DNA of 64,000 bases from Phallus indusiatus (lineage: Eukaryota > Basidiomycota > Agaricomycetes > Phallales > Phallaceae), in the NCBI GenBank assembly GCA_027605045.1, contig JAQFWX010000109.1:1-64000 (forward strand), in the 5' to 3' direction. The notes beneath the pieces were generated by a model. It saw only the letters and a list, made by a program, of their open reading frames with translations, was not told the origin of the DNA and searched no databases. Positions 22,634 through 36,627 of the stretch are shown here, one piece after another. Positions within the stretch are counted from its first letter, which is position 1, and each line of letters begins with the position of its first letter. The position numbers and the translations under genes are program-made.

Positions 22634-25600
22634 ATGGCTGTTTCTACGCAAGGCATACAAATATCTGGTAACCTCACTCTCTGATTAAAGATTCCCTGTC
22701 CATCTCATCCAGGACTCTTCTACTAATAAAGGTATTCACTTGCTTAATCCTCCGATCTCATGGAAAGGAGATCCCCAGCTCGAAATAAAGGTCAAATTTA
22801 TTAGCAAGGCAGCAACCGACACACAAAGCGCAGTTGGGATAAGCGATCAGGATAACAATCGCATGATCTGGAAAGAGCCCTTCATTTTGTATGTTAGGGA
22901 TCATCTTCCATTTTTTATCTTACATCCACAATATAGTACCGGTGATATTACCGACGATACCCTTCTGACGTTTACTGTCCGGAGGAAGCGAGTCATACAA
23001 AAGAATATTACAGTTGTCTCGTGCGAACATCGGGTCACTGACCTCCTCGAACAACAAGGCGATTCTGGTTGGTTCATGTTGCTGGTAACGCTGTCGTTAG
23101 TCGTAAATTTATATGATTTCAGGTCCATGCAAATTGGACGTCGGAGGAGAATGTGAATTGACATTGCACATTAAAAAATTATCTGAGCTTGATGTCGTTT
23201 CGGAATTGGTTAAACAAGCACCAGCAGGGTTGGGAAGCCTATGGAACCTGAACGTGCCAGCCCAAATTGCTACTGTTATCGATTCTGGGGAGAAAGTCTA
23301 CAATGATAACGTGAAGACTTGGGTGTCATTTATTGACACATTCCATGCTTTTATGAAAGTGATGGATCGTGTTTCCAAGGTAGTTTCACCATCATCATAT
23401 GTACCTTCATTCTTCTCTAAAGCTTTTCCAGATAAGCGTATATGTTCAGGTAGCATGGAGTCTTCTATCTATTATTCCCAAGGTAAAAGCATATCCTTTT
23501 TCTCCTAGACATAATATGGATTGATTAACAAGACTATTATCGCGAAAAAAAATTGTGATGACAAAGTCAAAGAGCTATGCGAAAAACTAAAGGACATTTA
23601 CGAATACATTATGGACGGGGAACGGCTTCGCGAGCTTGCTGAGACCCAGTCTAGAGACAGGCCTGCAACACATTGGTCTACAATTCTCTCCACGCTGGTT
23701 CAACAAACCATTGAATGCGCATACTTTCTCAGAGCGTACGGTATGGAAAATACAGGTTGTGTCTTTCTCAAGGTTATGTGATTGTGCAATCAGGTTTGAC
23801 ATAAGTTTTAGCCAAAAACATAGTGAAGGCAATCGGCTGGGATACAAATGTCAAGACTCAAGCTTTCATCGACAAACTCGACCACCTTATGAAGGTGATG
23901 ACAGATTCGGTCATCCTTGAAACGGGTATTGTAACGCTTCGTATATCTGGGGAAATTGCTGAACATCGTATGTGAATCATTAAGAATTACTTTATTATCG
24001 ATCTATGATCTTGTTTCACCAGGTGAACTTACATTACTGGGAGAAATGCCCTACGATTCTGGTGCCGGGTATTTCCCAAATAAAGAATGCTTACCAGGTA
24101 CCCGACAAAGGCTGATCAATGACATATTCGAATGGCTCAATAACGACTCATCGACACAAATACTTGTGCTTAATGGACAAGCGGGGATAGGAAAGTCCGC
24201 AGTTGCACATACCATCGCTAAGATGCTCAAACAACACAATCGACTAGGGTCCATGTTCTGTTTCAACCGAAGCTATGCTGACAGGCGCAATCGTCTCTTT
24301 AGTACTATATCCCGCAACCTGGCTGACGGCGACATCACGTGGCGAAAAGAATTAGTAAAAATTATTGGAAATAATTCTGATGTCCGAAAGAAGGAGGATG
24401 TCAGAACACAGTTTAACGAACTTATTATCAAACCTTCTCAAAACATGGCAACCAATATTGGACCCGTAGTTATTGTCGTGGATGCGTTGGATGAAAGTGG
24501 AGACCGTGAAGAACGCAGGGAAATCCTGGGAATTCTCCTCAATGAATGGTCGAAACTTCCGAAGAATTATCGTATGTTTGTTACCACTCGCCCGGAACAA
24601 GACATTGAGGATCAATGTGAGAAATTCGATATCTCACGTAAACGGATGGGTGATGTTGATGCAGAGGAAACATGTCGCGATATCGAAGCTTTTGTGTCCG
24701 ATCGTCTAGGTTCAATTTCGTTAACTCTGGACAGCATAGACGGAAATTGGCGCAACATATTAGCGAAGCGCGCCGAAGGTCTTTTCCAATGGGCGCAGAC
24801 AGCTTGCCGGTTCATAGATCCTACCATACCACGTTCACAGCTCATAAAGAAGAAGTGGAAAACCTGTATTTCAAACTCGTCATCATCATTATATGGATTA
24901 TATCGTCAAATCATATTAAACCAGTCGGAAGCTAAGGACGATGACTTTGTCGAAGACTTCAAGACAATTGTAGGCGCGATTATGACTGCGCGGGAACCCC
25001 TGTCGATAAATGCGCTACAAAATATCTTCAGGGATATTGAAGATATCGAGTCAATACTCACCCCTTTCGGTTCTTTTTTTGTTGGTGTCCACAACCAATT
25101 GACCCCCGTCCGGCCTGTTCACACCTCTTTATTTGATTTTTTCATTTCCAAAAAAAGCGCCGAAGAGTATTACATCGACACGTCAGACCAAAGCCGGATG
25201 ACGTTCGGTTGTCTGAAAGTGATGGACCGGATGCTCTGCTTCAATATCTGTCAGCTCGAGACATCACACCGGCGCAATGAAGAGGTGCCTAATTTCAGTG
25301 CACGTGTTGAGGATGTCATTCCATTCCACTTGTCGTATTCATGTCGTTTTTGGGCCTTGCATCTCCGGTTCTCTTCTGTTGAGAAGGAAATTGTTTTTGA
25401 AATCCGGAGATTGATGGACAACAGCCTGATGTATTATTTCGAGGTGCTTGGTTTACTATATGCAGTCGACCGGGGTTGTGTGGCGATGCGAGAAATAGCA
25501 GATTGGTGTAAAGTGGGTGATTCTTCGCCTCTCGCATGTATATAAATGGCTAACTCAGATGGCAATAGGATACAGATAGCGATTTGGCTGCAGATGCAAC

Positions 25601-28378
25601 GGATGCATGGAAGTTTGGAGTTGATTTTGGAGGTATAATGACGGAGAGCACGCCGCACCTTTATCTCTCGGCCCTTCCCTTTGCTCCTTGTGATTCATTT
25701 GTGTCGAAAAGGTATCTTAAAAGATACCCTGAACTATTCACGTTCGAAATTGGCCAACCTGTCAGTTCATCACGCACGATCGGTCTCACGCAGACACTTC
25801 CATATCCCAAGATTGCTTTTTCCCCGAAAGACAGATACATCGCAGCTGCATCCGGTGCTACAGGCGAATTTTTACTATGGAACTATATAACAGGGGAACA
25901 CCTCGCCCATTCAAAAACTGGACGAGATCACCATGCTTCAGGGGTCAGTGACATCGTATATTCCCTTGATGGTGAATTGGTTTATTGTTGTTTTTCCGGT
26001 GGTGATATCCTTGTTTGGAATACGGAGACAAAGGAAACGAGGATAGAGAGATATGAGGGGATAGTCGATAATGAGTGTCACCATTGCACCATATCTTCGG
26101 ACGGGTGCTTTATAATCCGGGTGACAATAGAGGGCGCAATATTCGTACTCGAACGAAAAAGTCGTCAGATTGTTGAAGTCTTTGAAAATTGGTACTATTT
26201 CTCCGCAATTTCTCCCAACGGGCAGTGGATTGCCTTTAATAGTGTAAACCTGCGCGAAAGTCGCGCGAGGAAGCAGATAAGAGGGTAAAAGAGATAATAG
26301 ATAGAAACTTCTACGAGGAAAACTTTGTATCTACAGGGAGCTTTATATAATAAAGAGAAGTGTAGAACAAAGCAGCGAAATAAAGGAATAAGAAACAAAG
26401 AAATGACCATATAGGGAGAAGGGAACATAAAGGAAGGGGAATGCATAAAGGAATACGGGAATGTGCGAATGCGCACAAAGGAAGCTAAATATATCTCGGG
26501 GAAGACAAACGAACGGATGACGTTACTTCCGCTGCACACGGGTACCGACCCTTACAATAGGTGCGAAGAGGATGATGTGTACATATGGAATACTCGATGT
26601 CAAACGCAGCACTGTGTCATGCCCTGCTATAGTACTGGAAGAGATCTGGCACTCACTGACAGCTACATTGCCTTTCCAAAAGACGACGAAACAATAGAAA
26701 TCAGGGATTTACGGATAAACACTAAACTCACCGAAATTCGACACGGGAAGTACATCACGAGCCTTTGCCTTTCGCCCGATGATCAATATTTCCTTGTCAC
26801 CTCCGGCAGATTGTACTCGATTTGGAGTGTGTCTACGGGAGATTTAATCACTCGATCCTATGAAGACGAAGTGATTGATTGTTTGGGGTTCTCACATGAT
26901 TCCAAATCAATCGCGTTGTACACAATTGATGGTACACTTCGTGTTCAACAATGGGATAAATCCATAGAATCGAATCATTTGCACAGCAATGAAATTGGGA
27001 GTGTATATGCAGGTTGGCTACGGGGCTCATATCTCATTCTTTGGTATAAGACGATTCTCGATAAAAACTATCTCCAGATCTCGGATATTACAACAACGAA
27101 CACGGTTATCTTTGACACTGAGCTTAAAGACAACGGTCCTGTCGAAGTTTCTCCCGACGAGGAAAACGTGCGCGTGGCGTACGGTAACAGCCGCGGACTC
27201 TGTCTCTGGGATGATAAAGAAGGCGAAATCGTTGTAAACGTCGATGATGGACCAGCCGATTCAATCACCGCACTCGTGTATTTGGACAACTATCTTATCT
27301 CTGCGCACGAAAGAACCATCAAGATATGGGATAATCGTACCCGTAAATTGATTTGTGGGCCAATCGAGTGTTCATATAACCCAGAATCTCTTCTCCCCGT
27401 GCGAGGTACCCGCTTTGCTGTCATATATGGGGATAAGGCGGAAGTCCGGGAATGCGATTCGGGTGACAGAGTAGGGGAATCATTTACATTTGGGCCAGAG
27501 TTCCACTCGACCCCGATTGCTGTTTCTGCTAACGGGAAACATGTCATATACATGTCACAAAACGGTGTCAATATATTGGATATAACGGGCGAAACAGTGG
27601 GCTCGATTCCATTCTTACATCTTGAGCGCGGAAGGCGACGATCCCTCGATGGAAAGTATATGGCATGGATTAATGATGGAGAAATTAAAATCCTCGATGT
27701 AGACACCGAAAATTTGCTCACTGGTCCATCGTTAGGTCGACCGGTGCAGAACATTTGGCTCTCCGATGACTCGAGTCATCTTATAACAATGTCCGTCGAT
27801 GAGAATATGAGTTGGAGGTACCCTGAATTCTTAGATATCTGGGACATACCAACTAAAAACATGATAACCAAAACAATTCGATACCCGTTCCCGGAAGATA
27901 CCGAAACCCTAGTTTTCAGCAAACTTAGGCGTCTGGTAGTTCTAACCCAATCGTCCCGGCAACATTATGTTTGGGATTTGGATGCATATGAGATAGTAAC
28001 ATCTACCCTGTATAATGCTCCTCCTTTGCTGGCTATTGATGCAGATGGTTCCGTTATTGAGGGGTAAGTTCAGCATCACTTATTTACATTCAATGGGATT
28101 CACTGAGAGAGAAACTCAGAACATCGATATCATCCAAGACGGAGACATTGGATTATGCATTAATGGCGTGGAGAAAGGCTTCACTTCTCGCTTTCAATGA
28201 AGTGAATGATCACGGCTGGGTGTTGGGTCTGCAGGGCGAACTTTTGTTTTGGGTCCCACCAAAGATGAGACAGGGGTTCTGGTTTCCATGCATGACGCAT
28301 CGACCATTTCGAAACGTTACAAAACTGAATTTTACAAATTTTGTACATGGTTCTGATTGGACAAAATGTAAATCATGA
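22634..28378 (+). pseudogene. NLR copy B: C2-helical-NACHT-WD40 receptor split by a solo-LTR-like insertion
   Basis: Exons: 22634-22667, 22732-23067, 23123-23379, 23432-23482, 23533-23755, 23812-23967, 24023-25512, 25569-28063, 28120-28378. All junctions are in phase. The N-terminal C2 exon, the Goodbye/HeLo-like helical exons (containing TIECAYFLRAYG) and the NACHT exon (Walker A GQAGIGKSA, Walker B VVIVVDALDES) are clean. Exon 5 is 27 nt longer than in C and D. In exon 8 the propeller frame runs into a stop at 26286-26288 inside an inserted sequence. Deleting 318 bp (element plus one target copy) restores a continuous frame equivalent to copy C and an ancestral protein of about 1660 aa. A splice from GT at 26244 to AG before 26571 would also keep frame, so a transcript escaping the insertion is conceivable. 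Confidence 0.88.
26243..26556. mobile_element. Solo-LTR-like insertion in the WD40 exon of copy B
   Basis: The 314-bp segment is absent from the homologous position of copies A, C and D. It starts TGTAA and ends TTACA (TG...CA ends with a 5-bp terminal inverted repeat). It is flanked by ATAG on both sides (26239-26242 and 26557-26560; AATAG on both sides if the terminal A is shared). It contains AATAAA at 26349-26354, a TATATAA string and a hairpin CGCGA-AAG-TCGCG near the left end. No coding capacity was seen. Size, ends and target duplication fit a solo LTR of a fungal retrotransposon. A small MITE is the alternative. Confidence 0.72.
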
Positions 28379-31180
28379 AACAAGTAAAGTCCAGACAGAA
28401 TTCTTAATATATATGTGATTCCTTACCGATTTACCTAGGCCTGTTACAAGGAAAATGAAATCTATATGAGGCAGAAAGTCGATTGGATCGCGAATGAACT
28501 TACGAGTATGATTATTCCATATTTATTTCGACGTCAAGAGCACTGGTATTTCTCACTATCCGAGATTTGGAGGTGATGTTTACAGAGAATCGGGCATATA
28601 TCGAAGCTGAATGGGATATGTACTAAATTTCGTCCATTGACTCTCTATGAGTTTATCCCGATGCCGAACGTCAATTGTTTTTATGTGTGTGCAATGCAAT
28701 TGAGTTAGAATGTGCGAGAACCCCAAAAGTAAAGTGGGAGGTTGCTGCAAAGGATACCCACAGGTTATCATGAGGATCGCAGGCTCAAGAGGACCCGAAA
28801 TTTGAATACGCGCGTACTTGCAAAAAACTCCAGGTGGTGTGGCTAAATCTCATTTACCATTGTTATCGTGAACCAACGTGAACCAACCAAAATAATTGAG
28901 CGGGATTTATTGAAGCGAATACCTGAATACCGCGTTTATAATTATAGTGTAACTGATTGAATAATTGGTTGCTTGTCCATGTCAAGAGCAACAGAGACTT
29001 CTTGGGAATGATAGCCAAGTTGTTGTCTGCATCCATAAATCCGAGACTTACTCCGATCACTGTTGCTCCTCTGTGTCTGAAATTGGAATGGTTCGTGAAC
29101 AGAGAGATTCCCTTGTTTACTGTTTGCTGTTTATGGTCCACTGGCCACGTTTGGTTTATTGTTCCGACACAAAGATGCGTAGTACGGGTATGCCCGACTC
29201 CCTTACAGTATATAAACCGGATGTTTGAACATCTTAAAAACATCAACTTATCCCTCCGCTTTCGCTTCCACCTCCAATTCTCGATTCGACGTGGAGCCCG
29301 AATATCTCGGGATGCAATGATGGGGATAGCAACACCTGTGCAAGAAATCGATTGTGGGAAACATTAGGTATAAGGGATGATTCACTTGTCTTTTACTAAC
29401 ACAAATTCGTGTAAAGTGGCTGGCGGTACACGGATTCATAGGTGACCGGTGACGCGCTATTGTTGGTAAACTTTGAGAAGAACCGTTCGGTCCGTTCCCG
29501 CCCTGGATGCGAATGCGAACGGATTAGTTGCAGGCAGAATGAGGTAACCGATGTCCCCTCTGTTATTGAAAAGGGTGAATATTATACAAAACACATTTTT
29601 CTCAGGGGACTTCTCCTGGGTAAAATTCTTGGTCATTTCCCTAGCGGCTATGGTTGATTAGTTTGAGAGTACATCGGCGTCGGAAGCCTGAGGGTTCGTT
29701 TGTGGTAGTGTGAAGATTGGGTCAAAGTGGGTTATTATTGACGCGATGATCGCTGGCTCTTGAGGCTTGAAGCTTTAGGTGAAGCTTGACATTCCGGGTT
29801 GCGAAAACAAAATTCACCCATTGCTCGAGCTCTCAAGCGTGAGTTAAGATAGTGGTTGGGAGTGCAGTGCCATTACCGAGACGAATAGCATAAGCTGATA
29901 CGGATCAAATCGCGAAAAAGGGATCCCTAATGAAATGTAAGTTTGCAAATATCCGTCGCATTCTCTCCTGGGCAGTGCCTTCTTCTAAGGTGCCTGCATC
30001 GTTGGCATCGTTTGACTTTAGCACCTGTCACGGCAGTCACGCGTCCTTCAACGCGCACTTGGGTACACCATCGCACACGCTGGACCGGTCCAAATCCAGC
30101 GGAAACCAAATTATTTAACGTTACGAAGATGGGACAACGTACTAACGCTATGTCTTCCATACTTTTCTGTGATCGCCCGCAAACTGTCTGCATCGGTCTG
30201 TTTTTTCAGTCACTTTCTCAAAGCTTCGCTACCAAAGTCTTCCGGAACGCGCATTGTACTCCCAACCATTACCTTAACTGATGTTTGAAGTGCACTTCTC
30301 TTGGTATCCCGGATGTCCAGCGCTAGTGACCCTGGTGTTAACAGGTCCAGAACAACCATCCGCTTCGATCCAACCCTCACGCTATCGCATGACTCATTCC
30401 AACACTGGTGTACCCGCGCTCCAACGTAACCGTTGGTAATTCGGGTGAAACATCAGTCAGAGCTGCTGGGAAGATGGACGAGAATTTTTTTTGGAAACAA
30501 GCTCTTGTGAAAGCGGAGTCGTAACGCCCTTCTGTTTTTGATCTATAGAGGCATAATATTGATGGCTTTTCAATACCAGGGGGAAGTTGTTTGCCCCAAT
30601 TCCCCTATATCCAATCTACGCACGTACGCATCCATGACGAACATGAATCTTCGAAAGACACTTTCAGCTTGGTCCGGGACCGTCTTCAAGTACAATATGG
30701 AAGTCCCCCCATCTTTACCATTGGATTGATGTAGGGAATGCCTTCCTAGTTGTGTCTGCATGTTCCGCGACGAAGTCACATTGGTGAAGAAGCCTGCAAG
30801 ATTTCATACGGAGGTCTAATGGCGACTTTTGCGAGGCAGACGTTGGGACCATGGTTTATATCAGCAATCGCAAAACAACCTTTTCAGATCCATTATCTCC
30901 ATAAAAAGCACAGGCATGGCAAACTACCCCCATTCTGAATCAATAGCATTTATATTCTATAACGTGTTTGCATACTCCTAATACATTGAACCATTCGTAA
31001 CTTTCCTATTAATCTGTTTGATAGACCTTAATCGCGCGCCGGTTTCGGGGTTGTCAATTTGTGAGATCCGTTCCAGCTCAGTAAAACTTGCGTCTGGAAA
31101 TGGCTCGTGGCTTGACGCTAACGCTGGTGACGTGAACACGTTCACGGTGTCAACTCCCTTGCTCACAAAACTGTGACAAA
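28379..31180. other. Gene-poor interval after copy B
   Basis: No supported gene. Several frames of 60-136 codons overlap on both strands around 28860-29370, which is typical of chance. From about 29930 the sequence starts to match 44100 onward (GTAAGTTTGCAAATA versus GTAAGTTTCCAAATA), marking the approximate left edge of the tandem duplication, with extra unshared sequence up to 31180. Confidence 0.5.
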
Positions 31181-33600
31181 AGGGGTATATGATGGGTCAA
31201 GACTACGCATGTAAAGGAAAAACCATAATCGGGGAAGGGAAAGTTTGAAGAACAAGCGCAGGAAGATAAAGTTTGAGCGTAAACAAGATCAAGTCAAGAT
31301 TGCTCATGGCCTGTACGAACTACGACAGATCCAATGAATGACACCCATAGACCATAGAGACATACGCCAAATGTTTCCGACAATTGGATTCACACGGACG
31401 CTAGCTGGGCTTGAAGAAGGTTACGAAGTTAAGCATTGCTCAACGCGACCTGCACAACGCGACTTGCTCCACCCTAAACCCGGTACCAACTCTATTCTAC
31501 CTCCTGTTCTTGCGCTCTGAGGTCAGGTGGGACAACAGAAAGGGTCCACGCTCACGCTGGATTATGGATAGGCTACTTCCAGGTCGATGGGTTGGGGAAC
31601 CGCCGTGCAGCATATGGGGGGTTTGCAAACAGTGTATTTTATTCAACAACCGCAAATATCACCTTTTTCTTGCTCCGGCGTTGATCACCAGTGGCACTTG
31701 ACTCGGTATTTAGCAGTTTTTGGCACGGCGCAGGTCGCGCGTCACTTACAGCGGTTCTCAAGAGGAAAGATAACTTACGTTTCGTGCGGCGTGCCGTACA
31801 TCAAAACGTTGAGAGTGTCAATGTATACTATTTCAACATTGGCCGACCCAGTGTTTTCTTCTCGCTGATCACCTCCGTCCTGCCCTACATCGAAGCCCAC
31901 TCCTTGGCTGCGGATGTCGCCGCGAACCAGCACTACACGACTATTGTGTTTCAGACGGTGGAATGCATTGGCCTGGTCGAATATTCTGCCATCGCTGGCT
32001 TATTCATAGGCCGGTATCAGGACGGTCGCATGCTCTCCCTTCGCAACTGAGGCAGCTCGAGAAACGGGCGCGTTCTTCTCTTCGCACCAGTCATAGTCCT
32101 TGCTCTAGATGCGCGTCTTACGGTGTGCCTACCTCCAGAAGTCAGTCATGAGAACCCAGGGCTTCCATGACCTCGATTACATCAAAGATCAATCGAAAGC
32201 AACGTGGATCTCTAGACGATCTTAAAGCTTTCCTTAGCATGGAGCTGGCCAAGAACGAATGCACCCGTATAGTAGGGAGCCAATCACCAACCTCAGGCCC
32301 CGGGCCTCAAATATCTTACATTATACAATAACTTCCGTTGAAAAAGGCAATGCTTTCATTTTTAATTTCCTGGGGGCATCGACATTATTTCGCGTATTGT
32401 CGATGGGTATGTATATTGATACTTGTCCTTGAACTTTTACCGCGTAGAGAGAACTCACAGCCATACCCAGGTGTTATACATGAAATATTCCCAACTCTTC
32501 ATTAATTCATTACCCGTTCATTCACTGTAGTCACACAGTCCAGTTCCAACCGACGCGTGCAGGTACTAGGCCCCATCCGTCCATTGCTAATGTGTTTTCT
32601 TGTGATTTTTAATCAAAGAAGATCTTCAAGACTCATTCATATACTTTAAAAAAGCCGTAACAAAACCCAAAAACAATCGCCGAAACGTTAGAAGGGAGCG
32701 TCGGACTTATTCCATCGCTAGTTCGGGCGCATTCCCGGTTTCGAGCACACCGTCCCCAACCACGACGGCATACCAAGGGCCCGCGTTTCCCGTTGTTTTT
32801 TCTCGTTTCAAGAGATAAAGATTCATACCTGGTTTGTTTGGGCGTTTCTTGTTGTTGTACAACAGAACATGTGTATGTGCAAACCGCCTCAGGAGCCACT
32901 AGTAATACTCGCGCTCATCAGCCTTCAGATTGACAGTAAATGAATGATTATACCCTGTGTGGATGATATATGGTATTATTCAGGGTTCGTAATAGACATT
33001 ATCATCATGCTACTGCTTTCTCCTAATCTTCTCTCGATGTCCTGTTTATAGACGGTCATGGTTTATCAGAACCGTTCCGCACGCGACCCCCCCTCGCAAT
33101 GATCGTCCTCATTCTGGATACGCGCGTCGCGATCACCAACCCCCGGTGTGGAAGCTTACATCGTCTCTGTCTCCTTAAAGTAAGTGAACCGAAGCAAAGT
33201 AGGAATGCTGATTATTTCAAGGCTTTCGATACCGCAAAGCCTGTCAATGGTGGGACCGTGGGTGTATCTGTAGACTTACCTGGAGAGGAGGTCCGAGGGA
33301 CAACGCAACTCCTCCAGATACCTCCTAATACAACGTCTTTCGGTGAAAGATTCCACACTCTTCTCTAACAAGTATCAACGTTATTTGGGCGGTTTTTTTA
33401 TGTGTATATTGCCTCTATCATAAGTACATATGCATTATGTGCATCTGACGCATTTTGTGTACCTACCGCTCAGCTCTATCGACCAGGCCAGGTTCAATCA
33501 GTGAATTCAGGTTTGGCGGGTACCTGTTTCCTACCCGTCATTTGCTCCAGCCGCAACGCTTTTGGTTTGAACTGCTTAAAGGTTTTGCATGCATACTGAC
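31180..33600. other. Unit 1 flank: decayed gene fragments, no intact gene
   Basis: The segment at 31370-31580 recurs at 44610-44785 and 55970-56165. The frame at 31691-32050 contains a hydrophobic stretch whose DNA is homologous to the membrane-protein remnant at 45211-46037, but it is broken. Nothing here forms a supported gene. Confidence 0.45.
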
Positions 33601-33606
33601 CAGCCG

Positions 33607-34899
33607 TCATATCATGCGTTGATGCTGGCTGGCGCGTGGCTCATGCTTCTGTAATTTGGTTGTTATAGACTTGGGATGTACGTGTATAAAACGTGTCAGG
33701 ATATAAAAAAAGTGATTAGGAAAGGTTTCCGGGATAGTTCGAGTGACTCGTTTGAGAGAGACATGTATCAGCTGGAACGTCTCGGGTAAATCGGCCATAA
33801 ATTTGTACCCTGAATAGAGGTTGACCCAAGCTTCCATATGGTTCGCGACGATGGTGTAATGAATTGTTGGGCGAAATATCAATTTGCCAACCGACTAAGA
33901 GTGACGTTATTTTACATGGGGACGTGCTTTCGCGGTTTACTTCAAGGTTTTGTTGATCGTTGATCACCACGAATTCCATCGAGAGGATAACGCGTTCTAT
34001 GTGCGGAAACAATGGTACAGCTGGAGGGGCCCGATTGCTTCCGAAGACAGCGGAGGACCAGGTCCTTGCTTGGTGTATAGGAGATCTAAAATCCACCGGA
34101 GGGGGCGACGATTGAAGTGGGGTTAATATCGTGTCAGGTCGATGTCGGGTCGGTGTGATGGTTGCAGAAGAAGCACTGGAGCTTGAAGTAGGGCGTTGAA
34201 AGATTTCTGTAACCGGTTAAAGCACCAGATTTAGTTGAAGACGGAGCCATGGTACAATGTGTTGACCGAGAAGAGCAGAAAGACGCGTAGTCCTTTTCAA
34301 CGCCTGCAGGCTTAGGGTAGGGGCTTCATATCGTGCAGAGCGTGTTTCTACGTCACTGTCGTCGACGGGTCGGGTGGGTTTGGTACGTTTGTAAGAGCGA
34401 TACTGGAAAGGAGCAGGAGCGATAGATGATGGGTGGAGGAGTTTATGGACACGGGTGCTATTGGCAAGTTTCGGGAAGGGTGCCAGCCTTCGTGATGGAA
34501 ATGGAATTGATTCTAGCTCTGGGTGACTGAGGCTCGATGGGTTTGACAGTTGACGTGGAGGAAAACGACACCACTGAGGCCGTTTCTCGCGAACTCTAGG
34601 GAAGAGGTTGTGGAAGATGCTCTATCATCGGAGCATCCAGGTGATTCTTCATTATTGTGATAGACCAAAGTCGTGATGGAAGACACAGGAGAGACGGGGT
34701 CGGGATATGTCCCAGACGCCAAAATCTCGAATAAAGCCTCGAGGAAAAGTAGAACCGTATCGACTGGTCCCTTTCTCCGTTCTGCGACTTCTTGCCTGTT
34801 TGCCCTCAATAGGGCTAAAGTTCGGATATGTGTCAATCTATCGTGACCGTTCGATGTCTTGAAAACAATTCTATCAGGATCATGTCTTGACATCAACAA
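33607..34899 (-). pseudogene. Unrecognised minus-strand gene remnant, unit 1 copy
   Basis: Two conspicuous minus-strand stretches lie in order. One is at 34899-34513, with residues LTHIRTLALLRANRQEVAER and then an acidic Ser-rich part. The other is at 33882-33607, with IHYTIVANHMEAWVNLYSGY and a following ADLPETFQL. DNA between them is proline/serine-coding-like and interrupted by stops. Both stretches recur, more damaged, in unit 2 (46500-47770). The conservation of protein-like text suggests a former gene, but I do not recognise the family and cannot build a model. Chance frames cannot be excluded. Confidence 0.3.
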
Positions 34900-35109
34900 A
34901 AAAATCCAATAAGGATTACACCCACCTCATCTTGAAAGTTGAACGAAACTCGGGTTCCCGGGAATCCACGCTCGCAGTGCACCTAGCCTTGTATCGTCAT
35001 ACCGCATGTTCAATCCAAATTAGATATAAAATAACAACATTTCCCAGACAAAACTATATAAACGCATTTGTAAAGCAAGGGAAAAGAAGTGGAAGAGAGA
35101 CAAAGGATA

Positions 35110-35545
35110 GGAAGGGAGAGTCACTGAGTCACAGAGCCGAGACGATCGTCAGCGTACGATTTATACAAACTGAGTATTGTCACCGATTCCAAGAGTGGGG
35201 AGACCGTATGTTTCCATTGAGTTTCGTTGAGCCGTGCGGGTTTTGTGTCGTACCAGAGTGTTCCGATTGTCCTATTCGAATAAACTGCTGTCATCTTATA
35301 AACAGGACACCAACAGGAAATTGGGATGGCAGCACGCGCGTCGGTACGGTCATTTATTGTCTATCCAAATGCAGACCTTTAAGGGTGATTTGCGCGTATA
35401 AGTATGTTCTGCTCTACAGCAACAGAGGAATGTCTTCAATAGACCAAGTACAAAAAAAAATGAATGAGCATTTCTAGAACGAATAGGTACAAGAAAAGAA
35501 CAAACTCGTGATATTTCGCTGTGCTTGAATATGATAGGATAAGCC
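35110..35545 (+). repeat. Dispersed repeat 2, copy 2
   Basis: Matches 21248-21665 and 47880-48310. Shared landmarks are CACAGAGCCGAGA, TATAAACAGGACA, the 20-base GATGGCAGC...CGTCGG block and TTTCTAGAACGAATA. Confidence 0.6.
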
Positions 35546-36517
35546 CAAAAATAAAGATGCGACCGAATCAACAAAAAGCGTATGCGAGGTAATGTTCTAA
35601 CATATTTGACGATGTAGTCTTGATCATGGTCGCAGCTTCACGGAAATGTGTGATAAAATCTAATCTGAAGCTCCGCTTGTGAATGGTCAAGGAGACGAGG
35701 AAACGCTTATTCCAGACATTGCCCACGAGAGACAAGAATCAGTGCAACCACCTTCTATAATCCTTTCCGATTGAAACTAATCATGACGCGTAAGAGATAT
35801 GTTGTATTGAAGGTTATTCACCAGGCCCACCGCGACGAGGGTTGAACGAGGGTTGGACGAGGCCAGCATTTCGCGCTAGGTATTTAACGCCAAATCGTGC
35901 TAATCGTGATTCGTATTTCCTATGTACTTCCAAGACGTGATATAGTTAGACATATAAGTCCCTACGAAAAAGATAATTTAGAAAGATACCGGTGTTAAGT
36001 TTTCGTCGCAAGTTTCGTGACGAGCCGGTTTAGATTCAATTTCCCAGGACCTTTCCTTATGGCCTTGTCCAGCACCTGCAAGACGTCGAGCCTCAGTTTC
36101 ATACTTAACACGGAGAGCTTAGGGTACATTCGTGATGAAATTCGTCCATTTCAAGTTGTTGATAGGGTTTGAGGTCTGGCAATTGTGCGGACTCTGAATC
36201 CGCAGATTCTAGACGTCCAGCCTCGTCAGCCGCTTGGTCGCTGCTTGGGGCTTGGGAGAGACCCTGTGAGAGGGGTCGGAGCCAACACGGGCTCGGTGCG
36301 TGGAGGGAGGTGACCGCTCGGGTGGGCGGGCTCCTCCTCTCCACGACTGGGACTCTCCGTCTGCTCCACGCATCTGCGGGGGAAAACTCTGCTCAATTTG
36401 TGGCAATCGCTGTATTTACATGTAATCTGACTGTCTTAATACATCCTGAAACAAGATGTGCTTTGGGCGAGGGGGGTGGGGCCAATCTACACGAACTGAA
36501 GAGGGAAGGAAAGAAGG

Positions 36518-36560
36518 GAAAGAAAGAAAGAAAGAAAGAACGAAAGAAAGAAAGAAAGAG
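36518..36560 (+). repeat. (GAAA)n microsatellite in a polypurine tract
   Basis: About ten GAAA units interrupted by one C at 36541, preceded by further purines from about 36497. This is a homopurine/homopyrimidine mirror-like tract. Confidence 0.9.
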
Positions 36561-36608
36561 AAGCAGCCAAAGACGCAGCGGGGGACGCATGGACAACACC
36601 TGATGAGT

Positions 36609-36627
36609 GGGAGGGTGGGAGGGTGGG
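36609..36627 (+). promoter_or_regulatory. G-quadruplex motif upstream of copy C
   Basis: GGGAGGGTGGGAGGGTGGG: five G3 tracts with single-base loops, an extremely favourable parallel quadruplex sequence. It lies about 345 bp before the copy C start codon on the coding strand. A regulatory effect is inferred. Confidence 0.6.

Noticed and set aside
26243..26556. Reading the copy B interruption as an ordinary intron
   Set aside because: The same position is uninterrupted coding sequence in A, C and D, and the segment has LTR-type ends with a target duplication. A secondary splice cannot be excluded but is not the origin.
28863..29367. Overlapping frames of 87-136 codons on both strands
   Set aside because: Mutually overlapping, no motif, no splice context; consistent with chance.
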